40,063 nucleotides of DNA, taken from positions 1 through 40,063 of IMG/VR virus record IMGVR_UViG_3300020190_000137; one strand, given 5' to 3'. Each line of letters starts with the position of its first letter. Within the stretch, counting starts at the first letter, position 1. This document shows, piece after piece, positions 1 through 7,746 of the stretch. The position numbers and the translations under genes are program-made. The stretch comes from a virus. The notes beneath the pieces were generated by a model. It was not told the origin of the DNA. It ran no database searches and saw only the letters and a program-made list of their open reading frames with translations.

Positions 1-43
1 TTACTACGTTTTCCATTTCTTGTAAATTGCTACCAACGGACAT
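1..43 (-). CDS. 22: prohead core scaffold gp22, N-terminal fragment
   Basis: An ATG at 43-41 opens a frame that runs off the left edge and encodes MSVGSNLQEMENVV. It lies directly downstream of the prohead protease gene, exactly where T4-like phages carry gene 22, the major internal scaffold around which the head shell assembles and which gp21 later cleaves. The short N-terminus looks like that of cyanophage gp22 proteins as I remember them. Only 14 codons are visible, so the assignment rests mainly on gene order. A perfect TATAAATA box lies 33 nt upstream, which suggests its own late promoter. Confidence 0.6.
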   Translation of the reverse strand, partial: MSVGSNLQEMENVV

Positions 44-75
44 TTGTTTTAGATTTTGTATATTTAATCTATATT

Positions 76-83
76 TATTTATA
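76..83 (-). promoter_or_regulatory. T4-type late promoter box upstream of gp22
   Basis: On the minus strand the bases read TATAAATA, the T4 late promoter consensus recognised by the phage late sigma factor gp55 with the gp45 clamp. The box sits between gp21 and gp22 and begins 33 nt before the gp22 ATG, leaving a short AT-rich leader. The scaffold gene is needed in large amounts, so a dedicated promoter here makes sense. Confidence 0.6.
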
Positions 84-85
84 AA

Positions 86-736
86 TTAAAGATTTGAAAG
101 AAATTCGTTGAATAAATTCAACTTATGTTCTTCAAGTCTTTTTTGATCGACTAGTGTATTAATTCTTTTTTGAGTTTGAGTGGCAAGTTGTTCACGAAGA
201 ATACCACCTTCCCATACCCACTCTTTACCTTCCATAATTCCCTGAACAAATGCATCAGGGGCAGAAGGATCGGCAACGATATCAGCTGCAGTTGCAAGCA
301 TAAAATCTTCACCCACAATTTTATGACCTTCATTGGTCATCTTGAGTGATCCAACACCACGAGAAGAAACTCCAAGGCAAACTCCTTCTCCAATTAAAGA
401 ACTTGCGATCTTACCCATAGGAGTATCTAGAAGTTGTGCTTTACCTCTAAAATTATTTCCTTCACAAGTAAGAGAAATAATTTTATGAGAAACGCGATCT
501 AGATTTACAGTTGGACCATCGGGGTGTCCGAGTTCTCCAAGAGCACGACCTTTTGCGATAAAGTTTTCATCATATCTCTTTACCTCACGGGAAAGAGTTT
601 CCATAGGATACATTCTTCCATTACGGTTGCAAATATTTCCCTGAAGGAAAACACCTTCGATGTACATCTTTTTAGATGTACCTTTTCCTTCGGTGATAAA
701 CTTTACCTGTTGTACTTCTTCTGTGATGAGTTTCAT
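86..736 (-). CDS. 21: prohead core protein protease gp21
   Basis: Serine protease of the prohead core that digests scaffold proteins and trims capsid proteins during head maturation. Using the ATG at 736 the product is 216 aa, close to the 212 aa of T4 gp21. The catalytic set is visible: H71 in GELGHP, S124/S125 in GVSSRGVGS, and an aspartate at D152 in the ADIVADPSAPDAF stretch, aligning with GELNHP, GVSSRG and VGVDAV of T4 gp21. The frame is open to an upstream ATG at 799, but that would overlap the preceding 91-aa gene by 58 nt and add a Cys/Lys-rich extension unlike the family, so 736 is preferred. There is no clear Shine-Dalgarno sequence; an A-rich tract precedes the ATG. Three matches to the T4 cleavage rule (L/I)xE|(A/G) lie at E16, E117 and E169. 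Confidence 0.93.
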   Translation of the reverse strand: MKLITEEVQQVKFITEGKGTSKKMYIEGVFLQGNICNRNGRMYPMETLSREVKRYDENFIAKGRALGELGHPDGPTVNLDRVSHKIISLTCEGNNFRGKAQLLDTPMGKIASSLIGEGVCLGVSSRGVGSLKMTNEGHKIVGEDFMLATAADIVADPSAPDAFVQGIMEGKEWVWEGGILREQLATQTQKRINTLVDQKRLEEHKLNLFNEFLSNL

Positions 737-741
737 TTTTT

Positions 742-1017
742 TTAATTTGTAAATCCTACTTTTGCTCCTAAAACAGCGGCATTTGCTGCAAACACACAAT
801 GTGATGGTAACTTTTCTAAAAGTTCAGATTGCGATCTTGCTAAAGTGAAGGATCCAATAACGGTTCCGCCTTGTGTTTCAACCACAGTGACTAAATGATC
901 CGCAGATGTTGCCGAATTAAAAAGACGTACAACTGTTGCTGAACTAAAACTTGTAGCAGCTCCAGTTGTCGTTGGGAGTGCCGCCTCCGCTCCAAGAACC
1001 TTAATTCTATTGGCCAT
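742..1017 (-). CDS. 91-aa hypothetical prohead-region protein
   Basis: Small protein without charged clusters, rich in Ala, Thr, Ser and Val, with alternating hydrophobic residues that suggest a compact beta fold (for example HLVTVVETQGGTVIGSFTL). No signal peptide or membrane segment is evident. It lies between gp67 and gp21, the place occupied in T4 by gp68 (141 aa), but it shows no gp68-like features. I recall similar short proteins in cyanophages. Its ATG overlaps the gp67 stop by one base (TAATG), implying coupled translation, and it ends 5 nt before gp21. Tight linkage to head-core genes suggests a head or prohead role, which is inference only. Confidence 0.75.
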   Translation of the reverse strand: MANRIKVLGAEAALPTTTGAATSFSSATVVRLFNSATSADHLVTVVETQGGTVIGSFTLARSQSELLEKLPSHCVFAANAAVLGAKVGFTN

Positions 1018-1208
1018 TATTCCTGATCCTCTGTTTCTTGTTGATCATCATAATCAGCAGATTCTTCTTCTCCAAATAGGGAAGAAGATACGATTGGTTT
1101 AGCAATATCAATTCTTTCAACCGCTTTTGCATACAAAGCACTTTTAATAGCGTCACTAATCTCATGTGCAGGTGCATCAGTTGCAATCAAATCGATAACA
1201 TTTTCCAT
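1017..1208 (-). CDS. 67: prohead core protein gp67-like
   Basis: This 63-aa protein starts MENVIDLI and continues with a helical segment (AIKSALYAKAVERIDIAK), then ends in a very acidic tail (EEESADYDDQQETEDQE). T4 gp67 (80 aa) has the same build: a short N-terminal helix region, an A/K-rich helix, and an acidic C-terminal tail. Gene order, immediately after the portal gene, also matches. gp67 is an internal core protein that helps determine head shape and is degraded by gp21. A clear (L/I)xE|(A/G) cleavage site like that in T4 gp67 is not present; the equivalent stretch reads SLFGEEE. A perfect late promoter box precedes the gene. Confidence 0.82.
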   Translation of the reverse strand: MENVIDLIATDAPAHEISDAIKSALYAKAVERIDIAKPIVSSSLFGEEESADYDDQQETEDQE

Positions 1209-1230
1209 AAATTTTATGTATTATATTTTA

Positions 1231-1238
1231 TATTTATA
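1231..1238 (-). promoter_or_regulatory. T4-type late promoter box upstream of gp67
   Basis: The minus strand reads TATAAATA, beginning 23 nt before the gp67 start codon and overlapping the last codon and stop of gp20. The leader to the ATG is pure A/T apart from one C and carries no Shine-Dalgarno sequence. It could drive gp67, the 91-aa gene and gp21 as a prohead-core unit. Confidence 0.65.
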
Positions 1239-2931
1239 TCTCAGCTTTTTTGGTATCTTTTTGCACTTGAGCATCAGTGACAGCGCCTTGTGTTTCCAAA
1301 TCTGGTTCTGCTGGAACTTCACCTATACCCATTACATCTTGCCCCATTCCTTGCATACCCGAACCTTCACCTTCTTGTGGTAATGGTTCTCCGGTAATTG
1401 GATCTATTTGAGATGGATCGGGAATAATGCCTTTCGAAATTTCATCCTCAATCTGCTCATCAATTTCAATAATTTCAGAATCAGTTTGACGAAGAATTCT
1501 TTTTCTTACATATTCAGTTGAGTAATATTTTCCAATGTAAGGTTCAATAGTTGCCAGATTTCCTAATCTATTTTGAAGAAGTTCTGATTCTTTAAGTTCA
1601 GCAAATTGATTATCATATAAGAAATCATATTGAATATGATCACTCATAATCTCCCAATCTTCAGGAGTTACAATATTTTTGAGAATCAATTGCGTTCTCA
1701 ACATATCATTAAACATTTGGGCAAATCTTTTTCTCAAACGTCCAACAAATTTTGCAAACTTAAGTTCATCTCTTAAAATTTCAGAAGAGCGACCAAGATT
1801 AAATCCACCATCAGCAGCAATTCTTGATTCTGGAACTCCAAGTGCTCTATAAAGTTTTTTCTGGAAATATTCAATATCAGAAAGTTCTCCAAGATTTTGA
1901 CCACCTGGAAGAGTTGTGATTTCAGTTCCTCTACCACCCTCTCTTCTTGGAAGCCAGAAATCTTCGAGCATACTCATATATTTGCGATCATCACGAACTT
2001 CGCCAGTATTGGCGTCATACGCAAGTTTGTTTCTGTAGCGAGACATAACCTCTTTGAGGTATTGTTCTGCCTTTACTTTTGGAAGATTTCCAACATCAAT
2101 GTAAAAAATTCTACGCTCCGGAGCACGGGACAATCTATAAATAACCAGAGAATCTTCAATCATTCTTAATTGATTGAGTGCTTTGATTGCTTTATGCATA
2201 TAAGAAAGCACTGTTCCTTTATTTCTATCTACAAGACCAGAACTGCAGTAAACGATAGAATCTTTTGCAATTTTGATTGATTCTTTTCCAGAACCAGAAA
2301 TCATTCCAGATGGATAATTTGGTTTCGCAGTATACAGAAAATATTCTTCAATTTCTGGTTCTACAACTTGAATATCCTGACTTCCTTTATTGATAGGAAA
2401 TGGATTTCTTCTATCCGTCTTTTTTTCTTGACGAACATATTTCATTTTCATTGGGTCAATATATCTTAAATCCTGAATACCTGCTTGTGGATTTTTAATA
2501 TCAATGACCTTTAAATAGTAAATTCTACCATCAATATACCAATTTCTAAAAATTTCGTGAGATTTTCGATCAAAATCTAGAATTTCTTTTAAATTTTTAA
2601 ACTCATCTCTAATTGTTTTTTTTAACTTCTCGCTTGCATTTAAATTTGATAATTCAATTTCTACTGGAGAATCATACAAGTCACTTACGATTGCTTCATT
2701 AACAACATCTTCAATTGCACCATCACATTCTGGATGAAGTGCCATTTCACGATATCTTTTTATAAGATCGTGTTCAGTTCTATAGACACCTTCAATGTCT
2801 ATATATTGACCATAAAAACCACTTGCAATATAATTATCAACCCCGTCCTCATTGGTTTGAGGAACGGGGGATATTACTGAAGATGGTTTTTTCTGCGAAT
2901 TTTCAATAGAAAAACCAAAAAGTTTTGCCAT
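1234..2931 (-). CDS. 20: portal vertex protein gp20
   Basis: Portal protein: the dodecameric ring at the unique head vertex through which DNA is packaged and to which the neck attaches. At 565 aa it is slightly longer than T4 gp20 (524 aa). Diagnostic stretches are LSRAPERRIFYIDVGNLP (about residues 267-285), YDANTGEVRDDRK, the MSMLEDFWLPRREGGRGTE segment, and YRALGVPESR, all closely matching T4 gp20. The C-terminal 50 residues are acidic, Gly/Pro/Gln-rich and probably disordered. There is no strong Shine-Dalgarno sequence; upstream is an AT-rich 30-nt gap after gp19. A GC-rich stem-loop lies in the early coding region (codons 21-31). Confidence 0.96.
   Translation of the reverse strand: MAKLFGFSIENSQKKPSSVISPVPQTNEDGVDNYIASGFYGQYIDIEGVYRTEHDLIKRYREMALHPECDGAIEDVVNEAIVSDLYDSPVEIELSNLNASEKLKKTIRDEFKNLKEILDFDRKSHEIFRNWYIDGRIYYLKVIDIKNPQAGIQDLRYIDPMKMKYVRQEKKTDRRNPFPINKGSQDIQVVEPEIEEYFLYTAKPNYPSGMISGSGKESIKIAKDSIVYCSSGLVDRNKGTVLSYMHKAIKALNQLRMIEDSLVIYRLSRAPERRIFYIDVGNLPKVKAEQYLKEVMSRYRNKLAYDANTGEVRDDRKYMSMLEDFWLPRREGGRGTEITTLPGGQNLGELSDIEYFQKKLYRALGVPESRIAADGGFNLGRSSEILRDELKFAKFVGRLRKRFAQMFNDMLRTQLILKNIVTPEDWEIMSDHIQYDFLYDNQFAELKESELLQNRLGNLATIEPYIGKYYSTEYVRKRILRQTDSEIIEIDEQIEDEISKGIIPDPSQIDPITGEPLPQEGEGSGMQGMGQDVMGIGEVPAEPDLETQGAVTDAQVQKDTKKAEI
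2841..2869 (-). other. GC-rich stem-loop within 5' coding region of gp20
   Basis: Eleven base pairs (CCCCGT then CCTCA against TGAGG then ACGGGG on the plus strand) with one bulged A and a six-base loop. It is strikingly GC-rich for this AT-rich region. It spans codons 21-31 of gp20, coding for a low-complexity Pro/Asn/Asp linker, so the amino-acid sequence would seem to tolerate other codons. It could act as an mRNA structure affecting gp20 expression or transcript stability. Confidence 0.5.
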
Positions 2932-2961
2932 CGTATAAACTAACTACTTAATATACAATAT

Positions 2962-3558
2962 TTAGTTAATATCTTCACCGCCAGCTGCCGGAGCATTACC
3001 CTTAAATGCTTCCCAATACAAAACTTGAAGTTCTACAGTGAACTCTTGAATACCTTGAGCATCATATGAAAGTTCGATTGGGGCAATTTGAGATGGGAAT
3101 ACATCATAGAACTTATATGTTCTCAAAACATCACCAGTGCGATCTAATTGATAAACAAATGCATCTGCTTGATATTCTGCAGGATTTGTTTTACCAGTAT
3201 TATCAGACACTCTATTAATCGTATTCATCCACTTTTCAAAAGCAGAACGAATTGCAAAATCAGTGTCGTTAATGATAGTTACAGTCCAAGTATCAAATGT
3301 ACGATCACCAGCAACTTTAAAAACTCTTCCTCTAAAGGGAATTTCGATAGGAGCTACATTGGAGGCAGGTAAATTTGCTGCTTTGACAAGAAATCTTGCC
3401 TTATTTAAGATATCATTGAGTCCGTCAACTTTAACTGCTTGTGGAAAAGAAAGTTCAACCTCAAACAGATTAGAACGAGCACCACCACCAGTTAATTTAC
3501 TTTTAAAATCAGTAATCTTTTTAAATACTGGTGGGTTTTGTTGATTTTTAGTGGCCAT
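2962..3558 (-). CDS. 19: tail tube protein gp19
   Basis: Major tail tube subunit that stacks in hexameric rings inside the contractile sheath. The 198-aa product carries the family signature GDRTFDTWTVTIIND (residues 84-98), matching GDRTFDDWTVTVMND of T4 gp19, plus a C-terminal FTVELQVLYWE similar to the T4 end FEVTLALDYWE. It is about 35 residues longer than T4 gp19 (163 aa), with extra residues at both ends. A good Shine-Dalgarno sequence (AGAGG) lies 8 nt before the ATG. It sits between sheath and portal genes, the standard T4 order. Confidence 0.95.
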   Translation of the reverse strand: MATKNQQNPPVFKKITDFKSKLTGGGARSNLFEVELSFPQAVKVDGLNDILNKARFLVKAANLPASNVAPIEIPFRGRVFKVAGDRTFDTWTVTIINDTDFAIRSAFEKWMNTINRVSDNTGKTNPAEYQADAFVYQLDRTGDVLRTYKFYDVFPSQIAPIELSYDAQGIQEFTVELQVLYWEAFKGNAPAAGGEDIN

Positions 3559-3579
3559 AGTTTTATACCTCTAGGTTAA

Positions 3580-5745
3580 TTAAATTACGCCGATTACTTC
3601 TTCAAAAGAAATACCAGTTCTTGTAGCGATAAAAGTCAAGCCAATAAAATTAATTGATCTTGCTGGTTTGATATAGATATCAGCAACAAATTCATTGCTA
3701 TCAATAATAGCAGCAGTATTGTTTGTTTCATCACAAACAACTACATAATCGAATATTCCACGCTTTGCTTGAACATCGCGGAGGAATGGCTCAATAATAT
3801 TGACAAAGTTTTGTCTAGTAACATCATCGTTAAATTCAAAGAGTTGGTCTTTCGCAGCAGCAGAAATACCATCTTCAAGATAGATAAAGAGTCTACGAAC
3901 ATTGATTCTATCAAATGCCGATGACTTACCAAATCCAGTCTTATCTCCAAAGAGAATAATACCAGCACCAGGTGAGAAAATAACTGGATTAATTCTGTTT
4001 GAATACAGAACGTCCCTTTGAGATTTGCTTGGATTGTATGCGAGTTTAACCGCATTTAAAATTGCACCTCTTGATGTTCCTGCAGGTGAGAACCAAGGGA
4101 AATTATTGATATCATTTCTAGCACAAGTTCCAGCAATATCACCATTAAGTGGAACATATCTAAAGGTATCATTGAATCTATCATACATGTACTTATAACC
4201 ACTATCAAATACAGCATAAGTTGATGAAGTTACAGATGCGTAAAAACTAACAAGATTATTAGTGATTGATGAATCTGAATTGACAGTTACAGTTCCTACT
4301 GTTCCGTCATTCAAAAAAGCAAGTCTATGAGGAGAGATAAATGCCACTGCATCTTTTCTTATTTCAGCAATAGAAATGAGTTTATTTGCAAGTGCTTGTG
4401 CAGTTTCTTTTGCATAATTTGCAGAACCCATCAATAGGAAATCAATTCTATAGTTTTCTGTATTTTCAAATAAACTATAACCATCAGCAAGTTTTGCTAA
4501 TGTTGAAGTTAAAGCTCCTGGCAATGTGATGTTATCTCCACCATCATAATTTTTGCCACCACCTAAAGTATAAGTAGATGCTCCATTTGCAGCAAAAGTA
4601 ATACCTTGAGTTTCTTGATCCCAACCTATATCAGACTCTAAAGTAAATCCACTACTAAATCCTGTTGTTACAACTCCAACTGGCGCTGAACCACCAAAAA
4701 CATATTGTGAGGCATTTACCAAAAATTTTCTCCAATAGGATGTTGATCCCGCAGAGTATTGAGAATCTTTTGCTTTTGAAAGTGCAATATACTTTTCAAG
4801 TATAGTTCCTGCGTTTCCAGTAATAGTTCCAGCATCATCAAAAATAACAATGTGCAATTCATCAAATCTAGAATCTCTAGCAGCAGCAAATTCCGAGGTT
4901 CCTGGTCTATCAACTAGGGTATTCCAAGGAATAGTGCTATTTGAAAGAGAAATAGTTTGTTGGTCAAACCAATCAAGTTGTGAAGTATACGAAGTACTGC
5001 CAACTGCAGTATTTTGTCCTGAAGTATGAATTGCAACAGATCCTGTAGAACTAAATGCATAAACACCAGATGGTTGATAATCAACTTCAGTTACTGTTCC
5101 TGCAGCAGACACATGAGCGAGAACTTTAACATAGATATTGGATCCACTTATTTCTGTAATGATTCCTTTTAAATGACCATCAAGATTTGAAGTTGAACCA
5201 TTGCCAGGAAGAGTTGTAGAAATTGCTTGCGTAACTCCGTAACCAACTTGAATGGTTGTAATTCCTGAAGCAACCGATGTGCTAATACCACTTAAAATTT
5301 GGTCTGCCTTTGAATCAATGATCGCAACTTTAATTCCATTTGCCCAAGATCCTGGATTTCTTGCTGCAAAAGTTACGCCTGAAATAGTATTTTCATCATA
5401 ACCTAATTGATTATAGTGTTCTTCACTCTTAATTTTTATACTAGACACGCCGACAAACGCATTTTTTAGATCATCATCATCAGATCTAACTACTCTTAAA
5501 TTTCCACCATAAGCTAAATATGAAGATGCAACCATCCAAGTTTCATAATGTTTGTCTGTGCTATATGGTTCAGCAAAAAGATTTACCAGGTCAGACTCAT
5601 TTTCCACAAAAGTTGGAGTATCTACTGGTCCTTTTGCAAAAGGACCGACAATTGCTCCTATAGCCGCGGAGACAGAATCAACTCTACCTACTGTTAGATC
5701 AACTTCTCTAACTAAAATTCCAGGAGATGCTAAATTTAGTGGCAT
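3580..5745 (-). CDS. 18: contractile tail sheath protein gp18
   Basis: Tail sheath subunit, 721 aa against 659 aa in T4. The N-terminus (MPLNLASPGILVREVDLT) and the following AIVGPFAKGPVDTP segment are typical of T4-like sheath proteins, whose N-terminal arms link neighbouring subunits. The C-terminal domain shows the conserved INVRRLFIYLEDGI helix, FVNIIEPFLRDVQAKRGI, and PARSINFIGLTFIATRTG near the end. The middle 200-400 region is variable, Ser/Thr/Gly-rich and probably surface-exposed. Start choice is supported by a strong AGGAG Shine-Dalgarno sequence 7 nt upstream. A late-promoter-like AATAAATA box lies 37 nt upstream. Confidence 0.96.
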   Translation of the reverse strand: MPLNLASPGILVREVDLTVGRVDSVSAAIGAIVGPFAKGPVDTPTFVENESDLVNLFAEPYSTDKHYETWMVASSYLAYGGNLRVVRSDDDDLKNAFVGVSSIKIKSEEHYNQLGYDENTISGVTFAARNPGSWANGIKVAIIDSKADQILSGISTSVASGITTIQVGYGVTQAISTTLPGNGSTSNLDGHLKGIITEISGSNIYVKVLAHVSAAGTVTEVDYQPSGVYAFSSTGSVAIHTSGQNTAVGSTSYTSQLDWFDQQTISLSNSTIPWNTLVDRPGTSEFAAARDSRFDELHIVIFDDAGTITGNAGTILEKYIALSKAKDSQYSAGSTSYWRKFLVNASQYVFGGSAPVGVVTTGFSSGFTLESDIGWDQETQGITFAANGASTYTLGGGKNYDGGDNITLPGALTSTLAKLADGYSLFENTENYRIDFLLMGSANYAKETAQALANKLISIAEIRKDAVAFISPHRLAFLNDGTVGTVTVNSDSSITNNLVSFYASVTSSTYAVFDSGYKYMYDRFNDTFRYVPLNGDIAGTCARNDINNFPWFSPAGTSRGAILNAVKLAYNPSKSQRDVLYSNRINPVIFSPGAGIILFGDKTGFGKSSAFDRINVRRLFIYLEDGISAAAKDQLFEFNDDVTRQNFVNIIEPFLRDVQAKRGIFDYVVVCDETNNTAAIIDSNEFVADIYIKPARSINFIGLTFIATRTGISFEEVIGVI

Positions 5746-5781
5746 CTTATTTCTCCTAAAGGTCCAGAATTATTCTAAAAA

Positions 5782-5789
5782 TATTTATT
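5782..5789 (-). promoter_or_regulatory. late promoter-like box upstream of gp18
   Basis: The minus strand reads AATAAATA, one base away from TATAAATA. It lies in the 85-nt gap between the 75-aa gene and gp18, 37 nt before the gp18 ATG. The rest of this gap is AT-rich and holds nothing else recognisable. T4 sheath genes are strongly transcribed late, so a promoter is expected here, but the box is not the perfect consensus. Confidence 0.42.
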
Positions 5790-5830
5790 AAAAACATTAT
5801 TTCCAATGGGGAATTAATGCGTGAATAAAA

Positions 5831-6058
5831 TTACCAATCTGGATATGACCAGTTAATTAAACTATCTTTCTTTTTATTTTTATAAATTCTATTTTTTGTG
5901 CATTCTTTACACTCATAAGAATATGCTGAAGGAAATGTTCCTCGATCTTTACGAGTTAAATAAAAATCATCTATTAAATTTTTTACCTCTCCACACACTC
6001 TACATTTTCTATCAAAAAATAATAGGTGTTCTATTTTTATCTGGTCATCTAAATCCAT
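5831..6058 (-). CDS. 75-aa zinc-knuckle protein
   Basis: Small protein with two CxxC pairs: C19-V-C22 region (CRVCG) and C50-x-x-C53 (CKEC), followed by a basic tail (KNRIYKNKKK). This layout matches the zinc-ribbon part of phage HNH/endonuclease VII-like proteins, with the FYLTRKDRG stretch between the pairs, but the His-Asn-His catalytic part is absent, so it is probably a DNA- or RNA-binding protein rather than a nuclease. Its ATG overlaps the gp17 stop (TAATG) and AGG lies just upstream, so it is translated with the terminase. Such a protein between genes 17 and 18 is, as I recall, usual in cyanophages. Confidence 0.75.
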   Translation of the reverse strand: MDLDDQIKIEHLLFFDRKCRVCGEVKNLIDDFYLTRKDRGTFPSAYSYECKECTKNRIYKNKKKDSLINWSYPDW

Positions 6059-7710
6059 TACCTATATTCCCACATATATGACCTGTCTCCATATTCATCT
6101 AAATGCCACCTATCACCATCGATATCGACAAAACTATGTTCATCAACACCATCTAAAATAAATCCAAATGGAGCCATATCTTGTTCAATTTGATTTTTCT
6201 GTTCCTCATAAATTCTTTTACGAACATCATTGTCCGTCATTTCTTTAAAGTAATCTTGAGCAACTAACCAGGAGAAAATAACAAGACACATCGCAAGGTC
6301 ATCATTACAACCCTCTTCAGCCTCAAATGAGTTATGACGCTGTGCAAATGTTGTTAATTCTGATATGATGTCATAATCAATAGTCAATAACTTATCATCT
6401 TCCATTAAAGTCTTTAAGTTAGAGCATCCTAACTTTTTAACTGCGGCAGTCATTCTCACACCGAGTTGAGATTTCTTTCCACTAAATCCAGAACCAACTA
6501 TTTGACCTGCTCGTCCTCTCATTGCACACATAAGAACATTATCATATTCTAGGTCAAAGTGAAGAATGTTTGCTACTTGATCTCCAATATCGTTAACTTC
6601 AATCAACAACCAAGCGTCATTGTATCCTTTAGCAACTTCGTATATAATACTGGGAAATAACATTGGTTTAATTTCATTATTTCGATATTTTGCTACAACT
6701 TTATATGGAAAGTTAGTAATATCAAAAACAATAAATGCTGAATAGTCATTACCCAATCCACGAGCAACATCAACTGTAATTAAATAATTATTTTCTTCCG
6801 TAGGATTTTCATATATGTCTAATCCTGCATTTTTTTTAATTGGATCTTCATAAACAAAGTTTCTTAACTTTGCTGAATTAATCAGTGTATTTGTAGAACC
6901 TAGAAACTCACACTCAAACTCAACTTTGAACTGTTGCTCACTTGTGTTAGCAATCGTCTGCTCCCTCCAGGTAGCGTCTCTACCAGGCACTTCGGACCAA
7001 TGCACATCAGTAGTTACATATTCGTTCTTGCCTCGTTCAGCGTCGTGCCACATACGGTAGAAGTGGTTCATACCTCGTGGCGTTGAAACAATAATTACCT
7101 TCGTGCTTTGTCCAGAAGAAATAGTGGGATAAACAGAGGCAAAGAAGTCATCAGCAATGTGATTTGGAATGAAAGCGAATTCGTCAAGAAAGATGACATT
7201 ATAGGATCCGCCTCGGACAGCAGATGACGAAGTAGAGTTAGATGAAATTTTGGATCCATTTTCTAATTCCAGAGATCCTTTGTTCCAAGATATAATACCT
7301 TGTTGCATCCACTTTGGTAAATTTTCATATGCAAGTTGCAATCTTCCAAGAAGATCTCTTGCTGTAGATGCTTTGTTTGCTAGAATAGCTATATTAACAT
7401 TATCGTTAAAAACTGCATAGTGTAACAAATATGATACAACAGTTGTAGATTTACCGGTTTGACGCGGCATCTTGCAAATATTAAATCTATTCTTGTGAAA
7501 ATTATTAATCAGTTTTTCTTGAAATGGATATAAATCAAATGGAACTAAACCATGATCCAGAGAAACAATTTTAATATAATTTTTAGAAAAATATACAGGG
7601 TCTTTCTTACACTTTAAAAACTCAATAATTTGATCTTCTGTAAATTCTATTGGAGTATTTGCTTTTTTGAGCAAAGGATTGCCCAAATAAACATCATTAG
7701 ACATATTCAT
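6058..7710 (-). CDS. 17: terminase large subunit gp17
   Basis: Packaging motor ATPase and headful nuclease. In the 550-aa frame the Walker A motif is PRQTGKST (82-89), Walker B with catalytic Glu is VIFLDEF (172-178), and the coupling motif is IIVSTPRG (206-213). The C-terminal RNase H-fold nuclease shows D314 (ITVDVARG), E371 (LLIEVND) and D470/D471 (GCNDDLAM), matching the D401/E458/D542 set of T4 gp17. T4 gp17 is 610 aa, so the family core is complete. The second ATG at 7704 (MSNDVYLG) is better spaced from AGAGAG (9 nt) than the first at 7710 (3 nt) and may be the true start. Confidence 0.97.
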   Translation of the reverse strand: MNMSNDVYLGNPLLKKANTPIEFTEDQIIEFLKCKKDPVYFSKNYIKIVSLDHGLVPFDLYPFQEKLINNFHKNRFNICKMPRQTGKSTTVVSYLLHYAVFNDNVNIAILANKASTARDLLGRLQLAYENLPKWMQQGIISWNKGSLELENGSKISSNSTSSSAVRGGSYNVIFLDEFAFIPNHIADDFFASVYPTISSGQSTKVIIVSTPRGMNHFYRMWHDAERGKNEYVTTDVHWSEVPGRDATWREQTIANTSEQQFKVEFECEFLGSTNTLINSAKLRNFVYEDPIKKNAGLDIYENPTEENNYLITVDVARGLGNDYSAFIVFDITNFPYKVVAKYRNNEIKPMLFPSIIYEVAKGYNDAWLLIEVNDIGDQVANILHFDLEYDNVLMCAMRGRAGQIVGSGFSGKKSQLGVRMTAAVKKLGCSNLKTLMEDDKLLTIDYDIISELTTFAQRHNSFEAEEGCNDDLAMCLVIFSWLVAQDYFKEMTDNDVRKRIYEEQKNQIEQDMAPFGFILDGVDEHSFVDIDGDRWHLDEYGDRSYMWEYR

Positions 7711-7746
7711 ATTCTCTCTTTGAGTTCATAATGTAAAGTAATTTTT

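Noticed and set aside
737-799. Longer gp21 start at 799
   Set aside because: The 21-residue extension (MCVCSKCRCF...) overlaps the 91-aa gene in another frame and has no counterpart in gp21 proteins.
2136-2143. Perfect TATAAATA on the plus strand
   Set aside because: It lies inside gp20 on the antisense strand, and no plus-strand gene follows; a chance match in AT-rich coding sequence is more likely.
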